60,056 nt of DNA from Bacteroides faecis MAJ27 (GCF_900106755.1 NZ_FNNN01000031.1:1-60056), one strand, 5' to 3'. Shown: positions 41,833 through 50,566, counted from the stretch's first letter. Notes: generated by a model from the sequence alone, not told the origin. Made by a program: numbers and translations.

Positions 41833-41913
41833 TTGGTTTTAAACCAAGACCCCGTTGGTTTAAAACCAACGATGCGTTTCTTTTAAACCAAGAGGTCTTT
41901 GGCTTAAAACCAA
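41833..41913. repeat. Four 15-bp palindromes at exact 22-bp period
   Basis: TTGGTTTTAAACCAA (41833-41847), TTGGTTTAAAACCAA (41855-41869), TTTCTTTTAAACCAA (41877-41891) and TTGGCTTAAAACCAA (41899-41913) have centres at 41840, 41862, 41884 and 41906. The array fills the gap between two convergent genes, where no promoter is expected. It lacks the T run of a terminator. Confidence 0.9.
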
Positions 41914-41928
41914 TAAAGGGGATGTTTC

Positions 41929-42981
41929 TCAACCCTTTCCGGAAGTACCGCTTTCAAGGATGCTGACGATAGAAAACAGCGTGAAGCAAATAGCTCCCAG
42001 CCCTACTAAAACCCGTGCCGGAATAAAGTAATCGGCATGTACGGTAGCAAGTTCGAACACGAAGGCTGCCAGAAACAGACATGCCAATGCCGTCAATACC
42101 GGAATCATAGGGATTCGGTTGGCCAGTTTGAATTCCCGTCTCCATATCTTGGCGAGCAGAATCACTTTGCTGGAAATACTGTAACATACCAGACCCAGCC
42201 CGAGCATGATGTATCCGGTCGTACCGTTTGCGCTTCCCGAGTCAGCCAAAATGACAAATATGCCCCACACAAAAGAGATCGATCCCATTAATAAAACCAG
42301 TTTCGGCCATTTGTTACGTTCTTTTTCCGAATAATCATTTCTAACTTGACGGGCTATGGTTGCTACCAATGCAATCAGACTGGTACAAATACATGCGAGT
42401 CCCACCATTACATGTCCTGCTACAAAATAAGCGGGATGAGAGTGACTGTTACTTAACAAGACAAATGCCCATATCCATGCAATACAAGAAATGACGATCG
42501 CGAGAATGACCAGTGCCCGTCTCTGACCAATAGAAAAAGCTCCCTCAGGAACTTCGTTTCCGGTCGCTTTTGCATTTGCCGGGATCAAAGAAAATCGAGT
42601 GGAAGAAGTGGCGGCAGTAGCTACACATGCTGTGATAAAACCTACACCGGTGATAACATGGCCTGCAACGAAAGATGAAGTAGTGGTAGCACCATTGAAA
42701 ATGCAGATACCTCCGATAATCGTTATGACAGCTGCCAGATATCCCACAACTGGCAATACGTATTTGGTAGCTTCATTATAGGTGTGTATGATTTGCCGGA
42801 TAATAGTAGCAGCCGTACAAAACAGCGCAATACATATCATACCTAGTGAAAAAACAACAGGGCCTGCTACCAAACGGTTCCCCGCATCACCATAACCATA
42901 AATGAATGCTCCGTATCCGAAGCAAAAGACCGCCATCGCCAAAGGGATTGCTCTGAATAAAATACTAATACCGTAATTCAT
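41929..42981 (-). CDS. DUF2776 membrane protein with internal repeats
   Basis: The 350-residue protein has about ten transmembrane helices arranged as five copies of a two-helix unit. The repeated signature at the start of the second helix of each unit is seen as LVAGPVVFSLGMI, FVAGHVITGVGFI, FVAGHVMVGLACI, TGYIMLGLGLV and FIPARVLVGLGAI. It matches the DUF2776 family; the function is unknown. It is monocistronic and divergent from ileS. Confidence 0.8.
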   Translation of the reverse strand: MNYGISILFRAIPLAMAVFCFGYGAFIYGYGDAGNRLVAGPVVFSLGMICIALFCTAATIIRQIIHTYNEATKYVLPVVGYLAAVITIIGGICIFNGATTTSSFVAGHVITGVGFITACVATAATSSTRFSLIPANAKATGNEVPEGAFSIGQRRALVILAIVISCIAWIWAFVLLSNSHSHPAYFVAGHVMVGLACICTSLIALVATIARQVRNDYSEKERNKWPKLVLLMGSISFVWGIFVILADSGSANGTTGYIMLGLGLVCYSISSKVILLAKIWRREFKLANRIPMIPVLTALACLFLAAFVFELATVHADYFIPARVLVGLGAICFTLFSIVSILESGTSGKG

Positions 42982-43119
42982 AACTTAAGTGCTTTTTATT
43001 TTCCCACTAAAACAAGGAGGTATCCGTTTTGTTTAGGTTAATAGCCATTTATAATCGCTAACTTCACATGATTCCGATTAAAAGTCTTTGCTTTTTGCTC
43101 AACTAAACAAATGTTTTTG

Positions 43120-43127
43120 TAAATTTG
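43120..43127 (+). promoter_or_regulatory. -7 box of ileS
   Basis: TAAATTTG lies 66 bases before ATG 43193. No T-box structure is seen in the leader. Confidence 0.6.
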
Positions 43128-43151
43128 CACCCTTAAAAACGGGGATACCCC

Positions 43152-43186
43152 TCAAATTGTAAATTGTAAATAGTAAAATCGTAGAT
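43152..43186. repeat. AT-rich degenerate repeat before ileS
   Basis: The ileS leader holds AAATTGTAAATTGTAAATAG and AAATCGTAGAT, close to the repeat before xylB. Confidence 0.6.
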
Positions 43187-43192
43187 ATAGCT

Positions 43193-46100
43193 ATGGGTAA
43201 GAGATTTACTGAATATTCGCAGTTTGACCTTTCACAGGTGAACAAAGATGTACTGAAGAAGTGGGACGAAAACCAGGTTTTCGCCAAGAGTATGACAGAA
43301 CGTGATGGCTGTCCTTCGTTTGTGTTTTTCGAAGGACCTCCCTCGGCTAATGGTATGCCGGGTATTCACCATGTAATGGCACGCACTATTAAGGACATTT
43401 TTTGCCGTTACAAAACAATGAAAGGTTATCAGGTAAAGCGTAAAGCCGGATGGGATACGCACGGATTGCCTGTGGAGCTAAGTGTAGAGAAAGCATTGGG
43501 TATAACAAAAGAGGATATTGGTAAAAAAATCTCTGTGGCAGATTACAACGCTGCTTGCCGTAAGGATGTGATGAAGTATACCAAAGAATGGGAAGACCTG
43601 ACTCACCAGATGGGATATTGGGTGGACATGAAGCATCCTTATATTACCTATGATAATCGTTATATTGAAACATTGTGGTGGTTGCTGAAGCAGCTGCACA
43701 AAAAAGGCTTGCTATATAAAGGATATACCATTCAGCCATATTCACCGGCTGCCGGAACAGGTTTGAGTTCTCATGAGCTGAATCAGCCGGGGTGCTATCG
43801 TGACGTAAAAGATACGACGATGGTAGCCCAGTTTAAGATGAAGAACCCGAAACCGGAAATGACAGAGTGGGGGACTCCTTACTTTCTTGCATGGACAACT
43901 ACTCCGTGGACATTACCTTCAAACACTGCGCTTTGTGTAGGTCCGAAGATTGACTATGTTGCCGTGCAGTCTTATAATGCTTATACCGGAGAGCCTATCA
44001 CGGTTGTGCTGGCAAAAGCATTGTTGAATACTCATTTCAATGCGAAAGCTGCTGATCTGAAATTAGAAGATTATAAGCCCGGCGATAAGCTTGTTCCGTA
44101 TAAAGTAATAGCCGAATACAAAGGTCCGGACCTGGTAGGTATGGAATATGAGCAACTGATTCCTTGGGTGAAACCGGTTGAAGTGACGGAAAACGGTGAC
44201 TGGAAAGCAAGTGATAAAGCTTTCCGTGTGATATTGGGTGACTATGTTACGACAGAAGATGGTACAGGTATCGTTCACATCGCACCGACCTTTGGTGCAG
44301 ACGATGCGAATGTGGCACGTGCGGCAGGAATCCCGTCCTTATTCATGATCAATAAGAAAGGTGAAACCCGTCCGATGGTAGACCTTACAGGTAAGTTCTA
44401 TCTGTTGGATGAACTGGATGAAACCTTTGTGAAGGAATGTGTAGACGTAGACAAGTATAAAGAATACCAGGGTGCATGGGTGAAAAATGCCTATGATCCG
44501 CAGTTTATGGTGGATGGCAAGTTTGACGAGAAAGCTGCGCAGGCCGCCGAGTCTCTGGATATTGCTCTTTGTATGATGATGAAAGCAAACAATCAGGCTT
44601 TCAAAATCGAAAAGCATGTGCACAACTATCCTCATTGTTGGCGTACAGACAAACCGGTACTTTATTACCCGTTGGACAGCTGGTTTATCCGTTCTACAGC
44701 TTGTAAAGAGCGTATGATGGAACTGAACAAGACGATCAACTGGAAACCGGAATCTACCGGAACAGGACGTTTCGGCAAATGGCTGGAAAATCTGAATGAC
44801 TGGAACTTAAGCCGTTCCCGTTATTGGGGGACTCCACTGCCTATCTGGCGTACGGAAGATGGAACGGGTGAAATATGTATCGAATCTGTAGAAGAACTTT
44901 ATAATGAAATAGAGAAATCGGTAGCTGCCGGGTTTATGAAATCTAATCCGTACAAGGATAAAGGTTTTGTACCGGGTGAATATACTGAAGGAAATTATGA
45001 TAAGATAGACCTTCATCGTCCGTATGTAGATGATATCATTCTGGTATCGGAAGATGGTAAACCGATGAAGCGTGAATCAGACTTGATTGACGTTTGGTTT
45101 GATTCCGGTGCTATGCCTTATGCACAGATTCATTATCCGTTCGAGAACAAAGATATCCTGGATAATCGTGAAGTATATCCGGCGGACTTCATCGCGGAGG
45201 GAGTAGACCAGACCCGCGGATGGTTCTTTACCTTGCATGCTATCGCTACGATGGTATTTGATAGTGTGTCATACAAAGCTGTGATCTCCAATGGTCTAGT
45301 GCTTGACAAGAATGGTAATAAGATGTCTAAGCGTCTTAACAATGCTGTCGATCCGTTCACTACGATTGAGAAGTATGGTTCCGACCCGTTGCGTTGGTAT
45401 ATGATTACTAACTCATCTCCATGGGATAATCTGAAATTCGACATTGACGGAATCGAAGAAGTTCGTCGCAAGTTCTTCGGTACTTTATATAATACATATT
45501 CGTTCTTTGCACTGTATGCCAATGTAGACGGATTTGAATATAAAGAAGCAGATGTTCCGATGGAGGAGCGTCCGGAAATCGACCGTTGGATTTTGTCTGT
45601 ATTGAACACATTAATAAAAGAAGTAGATACATGCTATAATGAGTACGAACCGACTAAAGCAGGACGTTTGATCTCCGACTTTGTCAATGATAATCTGTCC
45701 AACTGGTATGTTCGTCTGAACCGTAAACGCTTCTGGGGTGGTGAATTTACTCAGGATAAGTTGTCTGCTTATCAGACATTGTATACCTGCCTTGAAACAG
45801 TTGCGAAGCTGATGGCTCCTATTTCTCCATTCTATGCTGATCGTCTGTATACGGATTTGATCACTGCTACAGGACGTGACAATGTAGTCTCTGTCCACTT
45901 GGCTGAATTCCCGAAGTATCAGGAAGAAATGATCGATAAGGAACTGGAAGCCCGTATGCAAATGGCACAGGACGTAACTTCAATGGTGTTGGCGCTACGT
46001 CGTAAAGTGAACATCAAGGTTCGTCAGCCACTGCAGTGTATCATGATTCCGGTAGCGGATGAAGAACAGAAGGCTCATATCGAAGCTGTGAAAGCATTGA

Positions 46101-46681
46101 TCATGAACGAGGTGAATGTAAAAGACATCAAGTTTGTAGATGGAGCTGCCGGCGTATTGGTGAAGAAGGTAAAATGTGACTTTAAGAAATTAGGCCCGAA
46201 ATTCGGCAAGCAGATGAAGGCTGTGGCCGCTGCTGTGGCAGAAATGACTCAGGAAGCGATAGCTGAACTCGAAAAGAACGGAAAGTACACATTGAATCTG
46301 GATGGAGCAGAGGCTGTGATTGAAACTTCGGATGTCGAAATCATCAGTGAGGATATTCCGGGATGGCTGGTTGCCAATGAAGGAAAACTGACTGTAGCTC
46401 TTGAAGTTACTGTGACCGAGGAGTTGCGTCGTGAGGGTATTGCCCGTGAACTGGTGAATCGTATTCAGAATATACGTAAGTCCAGCGGTTTCGAGATAAC
46501 GGACAAAATAAAGATCACAATCTCCAAAAATACGCAAACAGATGATGCGGTGAATGAATATAATACTTATATTTGTAACCAAGTTTTAGGAACATCCCTT
46601 GATTTGGCAGATGAAGTGAAAGACGGTACAGAACTTAATTTTGACGATTTCTCATTATTTGTCAGTGTGATAAAAGACTAA
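43193..46681 (+). CDS. ileS: Isoleucyl-tRNA synthetase
   Basis: The 1162-residue enzyme charges tRNA-Ile and edits misactivated valine. It shows the HIGH-type signature PPSANGMPGIHHVMAR near 50-65, the editing-domain region TTTPWTLPSNTAL near 235-247, DGTGIVHIAPTFGADD near 356-371, WFDSGAMPYAQ near 636, and the KMSKR loop NKMSKRLN near 708. The length fits the eukaryote-like type of ileS common in Bacteroidetes, with a long C-terminal anticodon-binding region. It is followed by the DksA-like gene after 36 bases and probably shares its transcript. Confidence 0.95.
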   Translation: MGKRFTEYSQFDLSQVNKDVLKKWDENQVFAKSMTERDGCPSFVFFEGPPSANGMPGIHHVMARTIKDIFCRYKTMKGYQVKRKAGWDTHGLPVELSVEKALGITKEDIGKKISVADYNAACRKDVMKYTKEWEDLTHQMGYWVDMKHPYITYDNRYIETLWWLLKQLHKKGLLYKGYTIQPYSPAAGTGLSSHELNQPGCYRDVKDTTMVAQFKMKNPKPEMTEWGTPYFLAWTTTPWTLPSNTALCVGPKIDYVAVQSYNAYTGEPITVVLAKALLNTHFNAKAADLKLEDYKPGDKLVPYKVIAEYKGPDLVGMEYEQLIPWVKPVEVTENGDWKASDKAFRVILGDYVTTEDGTGIVHIAPTFGADDANVARAAGIPSLFMINKKGETRPMVDLTGKFYLLDELDETFVKECVDVDKYKEYQGAWVKNAYDPQFMVDGKFDEKAAQAAESLDIALCMMMKANNQAFKIEKHVHNYPHCWRTDKPVLYYPLDSWFIRSTACKERMMELNKTINWKPESTGTGRFGKWLENLNDWNLSRSRYWGTPLPIWRTEDGTGEICIESVEELYNEIEKSVAAGFMKSNPYKDKGFVPGEYTEGNYDKIDLHRPYVDDIILVSEDGKPMKRESDLIDVWFDSGAMPYAQIHYPFENKDILDNREVYPADFIAEGVDQTRGWFFTLHAIATMVFDSVSYKAVISNGLVLDKNGNKMSKRLNNAVDPFTTIEKYGSDPLRWYMITNSSPWDNLKFDIDGIEEVRRKFFGTLYNTYSFFALYANVDGFEYKEADVPMEERPEIDRWILSVLNTLIKEVDTCYNEYEPTKAGRLISDFVNDNLSNWYVRLNRKRFWGGEFTQDKLSAYQTLYTCLETVAKLMAPISPFYADRLYTDLITATGRDNVVSVHLAEFPKYQEEMIDKELEARMQMAQDVTSMVLALRRKVNIKVRQPLQCIMIPVADEEQKAHIEAVKALIMNEVNVKDIKFVDGAAGVLVKKVKCDFKKLGPKFGKQMKAVAAAVAEMTQEAIAELEKNGKYTLNLDGAEAVIETSDVEIISEDIPGWLVANEGKLTVALEVTVTEELRREGIARELVNRIQNIRKSSGFEITDKIKITISKNTQTDDAVNEYNTYICNQVLGTSLDLADEVKDGTELNFDDFSLFVSVIKD

Positions 46682-46717
46682 TACTAATATTGATTAACCT
46701 TTTAAACTAGTAAAGTT

Positions 46718-47098
46718 ATGGCAGAAAAGACTAGATATTCGGATGCGGAACTCGAGGAATTCCGTGCCATTATTATGGAGAAGCTGGAGTTGGCTCAACG
46801 TGATTACGAGCAGTTGAAGATGAGCCTGATGGGCTTGGATGGTAATGATACCGACGACACATCTCCTACATATAAAGTGTTGGAAGAAGGAGCCAATACG
46901 CTTTCTAAGGAGGAAACAACCCGTCTGGCACAACGTCAGCTGAAGTTTATCCAGGGATTGCAGGCAGCTTTGGTACGTATTGAGAATAAAACGTATGGCA
47001 TTTGCCGTGAGACTGGAAAGTTGATTCCGGCAGAACGCCTGCGTGCTGTTCCTCATGCTACTTTGAGCATCGAGGCTAAGAACAGTGGTAAAAAATAA
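46718..47098 (+). CDS. TraR/DksA-family protein
   Basis: The 126-residue protein has an N-terminal helical hairpin (about 8-85) and a C-terminal DksA-type globular end (YGICRETGKLIPAERLRAVPHAT near 92-114). Where classical DksA has four zinc-binding Cys, only one Cys is present, so zinc binding is doubtful. The family binds RNA polymerase in the secondary channel and tunes transcription in the stringent response. It lies between ileS and lspA, a conserved order in Bacteroides as far as I recall. Confidence 0.85.
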   Translation: MAEKTRYSDAELEEFRAIIMEKLELAQRDYEQLKMSLMGLDGNDTDDTSPTYKVLEEGANTLSKEETTRLAQRQLKFIQGLQAALVRIENKTYGICRETGKLIPAERLRAVPHATLSIEAKNSGKK

Positions 47099-47121
47099 TA
47101 GATAGCTACAAGCTACGGATG

Positions 47122-47172
47122 ACGAGCTACAAGTAGCTGCGCAATGTTTACGCACGGCAACTTGTAGCTCGT
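47122..47172. repeat. Hairpin repeat between DksA-like gene and lspA
   Basis: ACGAGCTACAAGT (47122-47134) and ACTTGTAGCTCGT (47160-47172) are exact reverse complements around a 25-base loop. The word AGCTACAAGCTAC just upstream is a third, partial copy. It lacks a T run. Confidence 0.8.
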
Positions 47173-47195
47173 TATGTTTAATTTATGATGAACAA

Positions 47196-47852
47196 ATGAA
47201 GAAACTATTCACGAAGGGTAGAATTGCCCTGTTTGTTATCTTTTCCGTACTGATTATTGACCAGATCATTAAAATCTGGATTAAGACTCATATGTATTGG
47301 CACGAAAGTATACGTGTGACAGACTGGTTTTATATCTATTTCACCGAAAACAATGGTATGGCTTTCGGTATGGAAATTTTCGGAAAGCTATTTCTGACAA
47401 CTTTCCGTATTGTAGCAGTAGGGCTGATAGGCTACTATCTCTATAAGATTATAAAGAAAGGTTTCAAAACCGGATATATCGTCTGCGTGGCCCTTATCCT
47501 GACCGGCGCTTTGGGTAATATTATAGACAGTGTATTCTATGGTGTTTTTTTCAATGAAAGTACTCATTCGCAGATTGCCAGCTTTATGCCCGAAGGAGGT
47601 GGATATTCTACCTGGTTCTATGGTAAGGTGGTGGATATGTTTTATTTTCCGATAATTGACACAAACTGGCCGACATGGATGCCTTTCGTAGGTGGAGAAC
47701 ATTTTATATTCTTCAGTCCGATTTTTAATTTTGCGGACGCTGCCATCAGTTGCGGTATTATCGCATTGCTACTTTTCTATAGTAAATATCTGAACGAATC
47801 TTACCATTCACTAGATAAAAATAAAAAGGAAAGCGTTAATCATGAAGAGTAG
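47196..47852 (+). CDS. lspA: Lipoprotein signal peptidase II
   Basis: The 218-residue inner-membrane aspartyl protease cleaves signal peptides of diacylglyceryl-prolipoproteins. It has four transmembrane helices and the catalytic residues in GALGNIIDSVFYG near 106-118 and FNFADAAISCG near 179-189, plus the conserved TENNGMAFG near 50-58. It is longer than E. coli LspA (164 residues) because of an inserted periplasmic segment (about 120-170), usual in Bacteroidetes. Its end overlaps the next gene by 11 bases. Confidence 0.93.
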   Translation: MKKLFTKGRIALFVIFSVLIIDQIIKIWIKTHMYWHESIRVTDWFYIYFTENNGMAFGMEIFGKLFLTTFRIVAVGLIGYYLYKIIKKGFKTGYIVCVALILTGALGNIIDSVFYGVFFNESTHSQIASFMPEGGGYSTWFYGKVVDMFYFPIIDTNWPTWMPFVGGEHFIFFSPIFNFADAAISCGIIALLLFYSKYLNESYHSLDKNKKESVNHEE

Positions 47853-48921
47853 GTTTCGGTTTCATCTGTGTTGTATTTGCATGTTCGCGCTTGCAGTAGC
47901 AGGTTGTAAAGTCAAAAGACCTGACGATGTAATCTCAGAATCGAAGATGGAGAATTTGCTGTATGATTATCATCTGGCAAAGTCGATGGGAGATAATCTG
48001 CCTTATAATGAGAATTATAAGAAAGCTTTGTATCTCGATGCCGTTTTCAAGAAATATGGTACAACGGAAGCCGTATTCGATTCGTCTTTGGTGTGGTACA
48101 CACGCAACACGGAAGTATTATCGAAAATTTATGAAAGAGTAAGCAAACGTCTGAAAGCCCAGCAGAATGAAATAAATCATCTGATAGCTTTGCGTGACAA
48201 TAAACCGAAGATGTCAGATCCGGGCGACAGCATTGATGTCTGGCCTTGGAAGCGTTTCGTGCGTCTGACAGGTGAGGTGATGAATGATCAATATGCGTTT
48301 GTGCTGCCTGCCGATACTAACTATAAAGATCGTGATACATTGGTTTGGGAAGTTCGTTATCGTTTCCTTGAGCCGATGCTTGCAGATTCTCTGAGAACTG
48401 TCACGATGGCTATGCAGGTTATTTATGAAAAAGATACATTAAATCGTCTGGAAACAGTCACCGATCCGGGTGTGCATCAGATACGTTTGTTTGCAGATAC
48501 ATTGGGTGCGATGAAGGAAATAAAGGGTTTTATCTATTATCCCGTACAAGGAGAGAAAGCCGGAGCATTGTTGGCTGACCGCTTTATATTAACCCGCTAT
48601 CATTGTGCGGACTCACTTTCTGTAGCCGAACGTGACTCGATTAATCAGCTGGAAGCTTTGAAAACAGATTCTTTGAAAAAGATTTCTGCCCAAAAAGATA
48701 CTGAGATTTCGAAAGACTCTTTGAAGAAAGTCGATGAACTGAAAGATAGTCAACGTATCTCTCCGGAAGAAATGAACCGCCGTCGTACGGTGACTCCTGA
48801 AAAGAAACCGGAACAAATTGAAGTAGAGCAACATATCCAGCAGGAAAAGATTGAGCAAAGAAGGGAACGGCAAATGAATCAGCGTAAAAATCAGCAAAGA
48901 CGTCAATCATCTCCCCGCTAA
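47842..48921 (+). CDS. DUF4296 lipoprotein
   Basis: The 359-residue protein begins with a lipoprotein signal (CMFALAVAGCKVKRP, lipid Cys near 22). The DUF4296 domain follows (about 28-115: VISESKMENLLYDYHLAKSM, FKKYGTTEAVFDSSLVWYTRN). The C-terminal 90 residues are rich in Lys, Arg, Glu and Gln (VEQHIQQEKIEQRRERQMNQ) and probably extended. It is exported and its function is unknown. The overlap with lspA suggests coupled translation; LspA would process it. The next ORF begins 4 bases after its stop. Confidence 0.8.
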   Translation: MKSRFRFHLCCICMFALAVAGCKVKRPDDVISESKMENLLYDYHLAKSMGDNLPYNENYKKALYLDAVFKKYGTTEAVFDSSLVWYTRNTEVLSKIYERVSKRLKAQQNEINHLIALRDNKPKMSDPGDSIDVWPWKRFVRLTGEVMNDQYAFVLPADTNYKDRDTLVWEVRYRFLEPMLADSLRTVTMAMQVIYEKDTLNRLETVTDPGVHQIRLFADTLGAMKEIKGFIYYPVQGEKAGALLADRFILTRYHCADSLSVAERDSINQLEALKTDSLKKISAQKDTEISKDSLKKVDELKDSQRISPEEMNRRRTVTPEKKPEQIEVEQHIQQEKIEQRRERQMNQRKNQQRRQSSPR

Positions 48922-48925
48922 TCTT

Positions 48926-49303
48926 ATGAAACGTTTTGCTGCTCATTATTTACTTTTGCCTGAAGTTGGCTTTATCAGACAGCAGGTGGTTGAGATTGCT
49001 GATGACGGACGTGTCTGCCATATTTTCCCGTTGACGGAAGAAATCGAGTCTGTTGAATGGATGCCCGGACTGATCGCATTGTTCCCTGGAAGTGAAATAA
49101 AAAACACTGGGATGTTTGAAAAAAACATCCCAGTGTTTCAATTTAATCTTCCTGTAGTTTCGGATCAAACTTCCTCATGTCCTAAAGAGTTCCTTGCAGT
49201 GTCTGAAGAGAGGGGAGAAGTTCTGTTTCCTTATTTATTTTATCCTTTTGATTTTACTTCCATGCAGCCTGTCGCCGGAACTCGGCACAGATTACTGCGG
49301 TAG
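48926..49303 (+). CDS. Conserved hypothetical protein with hairpin in the coding sequence
   Basis: The 125-residue protein is soluble, starting MKRFAAHYLLLPEVGFIRQQ and ending YPFDFTSMQPVAGTRHRLLR. I recognise it as a type of conserved Bacteroides protein located after lspA genes, but no function is known. Residues 58-71 (SEIKNTGMFEKNIP) are encoded by a perfect 16-bp hairpin that reads as the terminator of the opposing methyltransferase gene. The last 50 bases overlap that gene on the other strand. It follows the DUF4296 gene by 4 bases, completing the lspA operon. Confidence 0.7.
   Translation: MKRFAAHYLLLPEVGFIRQQVVEIADDGRVCHIFPLTEEIESVEWMPGLIALFPGSEIKNTGMFEKNIPVFQFNLPVVSDQTSSCPKEFLAVSEERGEVLFPYLFYPFDFTSMQPVAGTRHRLLR
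49098..49138 (-). terminator. Terminator of the TrmH-type gene inside the opposing gene
   Basis: AAACACTGGGATGTTT (49102-49117) and AAACATCCCAGTGTTT (49123-49138) form a perfect 16-bp stem with a 5-base loop. On the minus strand the stem is followed directly by a T run. On the plus strand there is no T run, so the plus-strand gene can be read through. Confidence 0.8.
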
Positions 49304-50012
49304 CGATGGCTACATTGAGAGACTCCGAAGTTTCTTTTCCTTGTGGATAATTGGGAATATAGAGTTTCCGATTGATGAGCGCTTCCACTTCTTTTCCTAT
49401 TCCGTTACCTTCATTTCCCATTACAATCAGCCCGTTGGCGGACAATGGCTGTTCGTACATGTTCTTTCCATCCAGAAAAGTACCGAATACGGGAGTATCT
49501 CCGAGTGAACGAATAAACTCGGGGAGAGAAGTATAATGAACCTTCACACGGGCGATTCCTCCCATGGTGGCTTGTATCGTTTTAGGGTTGTACACGTCTA
49601 CCGTATTCTGCGAACAAATAATATGCTCAATGCCAAACCAGTCTGCCAACCGGATAATTGTACCCAGATTCCCCGGGTCCTGAACATCATCCAGTGCCAG
49701 ACAAAGAGACTGGCGGACAAATTCCGGATTTAAAGTATATTGTGGTTGCTCCAAAATGGCAAGTACCTGCTGTGGTGTTTTCAGCAAACTGGCACGTGAT
49801 AGTTCTTCTTGAGAGACTTCTGCTATTTCACTTGCCTGAATACCGGGGTGCTCTTGTAGCCAGAAAGAAGTGGCAGCCAGAAAACGGCAGGGAAAATGCC
49901 CCAGTAAATCGCCTACTAATTTAGGACCTTCGGCAAGGAATACCTGTTCTTCTTTACGTGTCTTCTTTTGTTCCAGCGAATGGATATACTTTATTTTATT
50001 TTTGCTCAGCAT
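49254..50012 (-). CDS. TrmH/SpoU-family RNA methyltransferase
   Basis: The 252-residue enzyme transfers a methyl group from S-adenosylmethionine to ribose 2'-OH of tRNA or rRNA. The SpoU/SPOUT motifs are LALDDVQDPGNLGTIIRLADWFG near 104-126 (motif 1), LIVMGNEGNGIGKEV near 195-209 (motif 2) and LYIPNYPQGKETSESLNVAIA near 217-237 (motif 3). The N-terminal region (about 1-95) is a substrate-binding domain. The exact target RNA is not known. It converges with the conserved hypothetical gene, and the 3' ends overlap by 50 bases. Confidence 0.9.
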   Translation of the reverse strand: MLSKNKIKYIHSLEQKKTRKEEQVFLAEGPKLVGDLLGHFPCRFLAATSFWLQEHPGIQASEIAEVSQEELSRASLLKTPQQVLAILEQPQYTLNPEFVRQSLCLALDDVQDPGNLGTIIRLADWFGIEHIICSQNTVDVYNPKTIQATMGGIARVKVHYTSLPEFIRSLGDTPVFGTFLDGKNMYEQPLSANGLIVMGNEGNGIGKEVEALINRKLYIPNYPQGKETSESLNVAIATAVICAEFRRQAAWK

Positions 50013-50138
50013 TATTCTTTTACTTCTTTATTTACCGCAAAGCTATAAATATATTTCTAATTAATCGGCTGTTGAATGAGTTTTTTGAAAATAAATCTTT
50101 TCCATATTAACAATATTTGTGTGAATAAAAACTGATAC

Positions 50139-50176
50139 TCTACTTAATTTTAGTAGATTTGCTTAAAATTAGTAGA
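50139..50176 (+). promoter_or_regulatory. BlaI-type operator over its own promoter
   Basis: TCTACTTAATTTTAGTAGA (50139-50157) is a palindrome with arms TCTACT and AGTAGA. The -7 box TAGATTTG (50154-50161) overlaps it, and a second TTAGTAGA (50169-50176) follows. This is the classical layout of a BlaI/MecI autoregulated promoter (TACT..AGTA core). Confidence 0.75.
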
Positions 50177-50203
50177 TTGATAATCAATATAAAAGAAAGT
50201 AAG

Positions 50204-50566
50204 ATGGAAAGATTGACACAACAAGAGGAAGAAGTGATGATTTACTTTTGGAAAATGGGACCGAGTTTTATCCGTGAGATACTGAATGAAATGCCGGAAC
50301 CCAAGCCGCCATACACAAGCGTTGCCTCTGTGGTCCGTAACTTGGAGAAGAAGAAGTTTTTATCTCCTTTTAAGTTAGGAAACTCTATTCAGTATCATGT
50401 ATTGGTGAAAGAAAGTGATTACAAACGTAGCTTCATGAATGGAGTAGTGAGCAACTATTTTACGGGTTCGTATAAAGAAATGGTTTCCTTTTTTGTCCGT
50501 GACCGTAAAATCAGTAAAAAAGAACTCGAGGATTTGATCAACATTATTGAAGATGAAGAATCATAA
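50204..50566 (+). CDS. BlaI/MecI/CopY-family repressor
   Basis: The 120-residue protein is a winged-helix repressor: LTQQEEEVMIYFWKMGPSFIREILNEM near 4-30, PPYTSVASVVRNLEKKKFL near 35-53 as the recognition region, and a C-terminal dimerisation helix (ISKKELEDLINIIEDEE). Such repressors are released when a membrane peptidase of the M56/BlaR1 type is activated, and that peptidase is encoded 12 bases downstream. ATG 50204 follows the promoter and operator. No beta-lactamase gene is nearby. Confidence 0.9.
   Translation: MERLTQQEEEVMIYFWKMGPSFIREILNEMPEPKPPYTSVASVVRNLEKKKFLSPFKLGNSIQYHVLVKESDYKRSFMNGVVSNYFTGSYKEMVSFFVRDRKISKKELEDLINIIEDEES

Noticed and set aside
46718..47098. Loss of zinc ligands in the DksA-like protein as decay
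   Set aside because: As far as I recall, the one-Cys form is normal in Bacteroides orthologues at this position, so it is a family trait.
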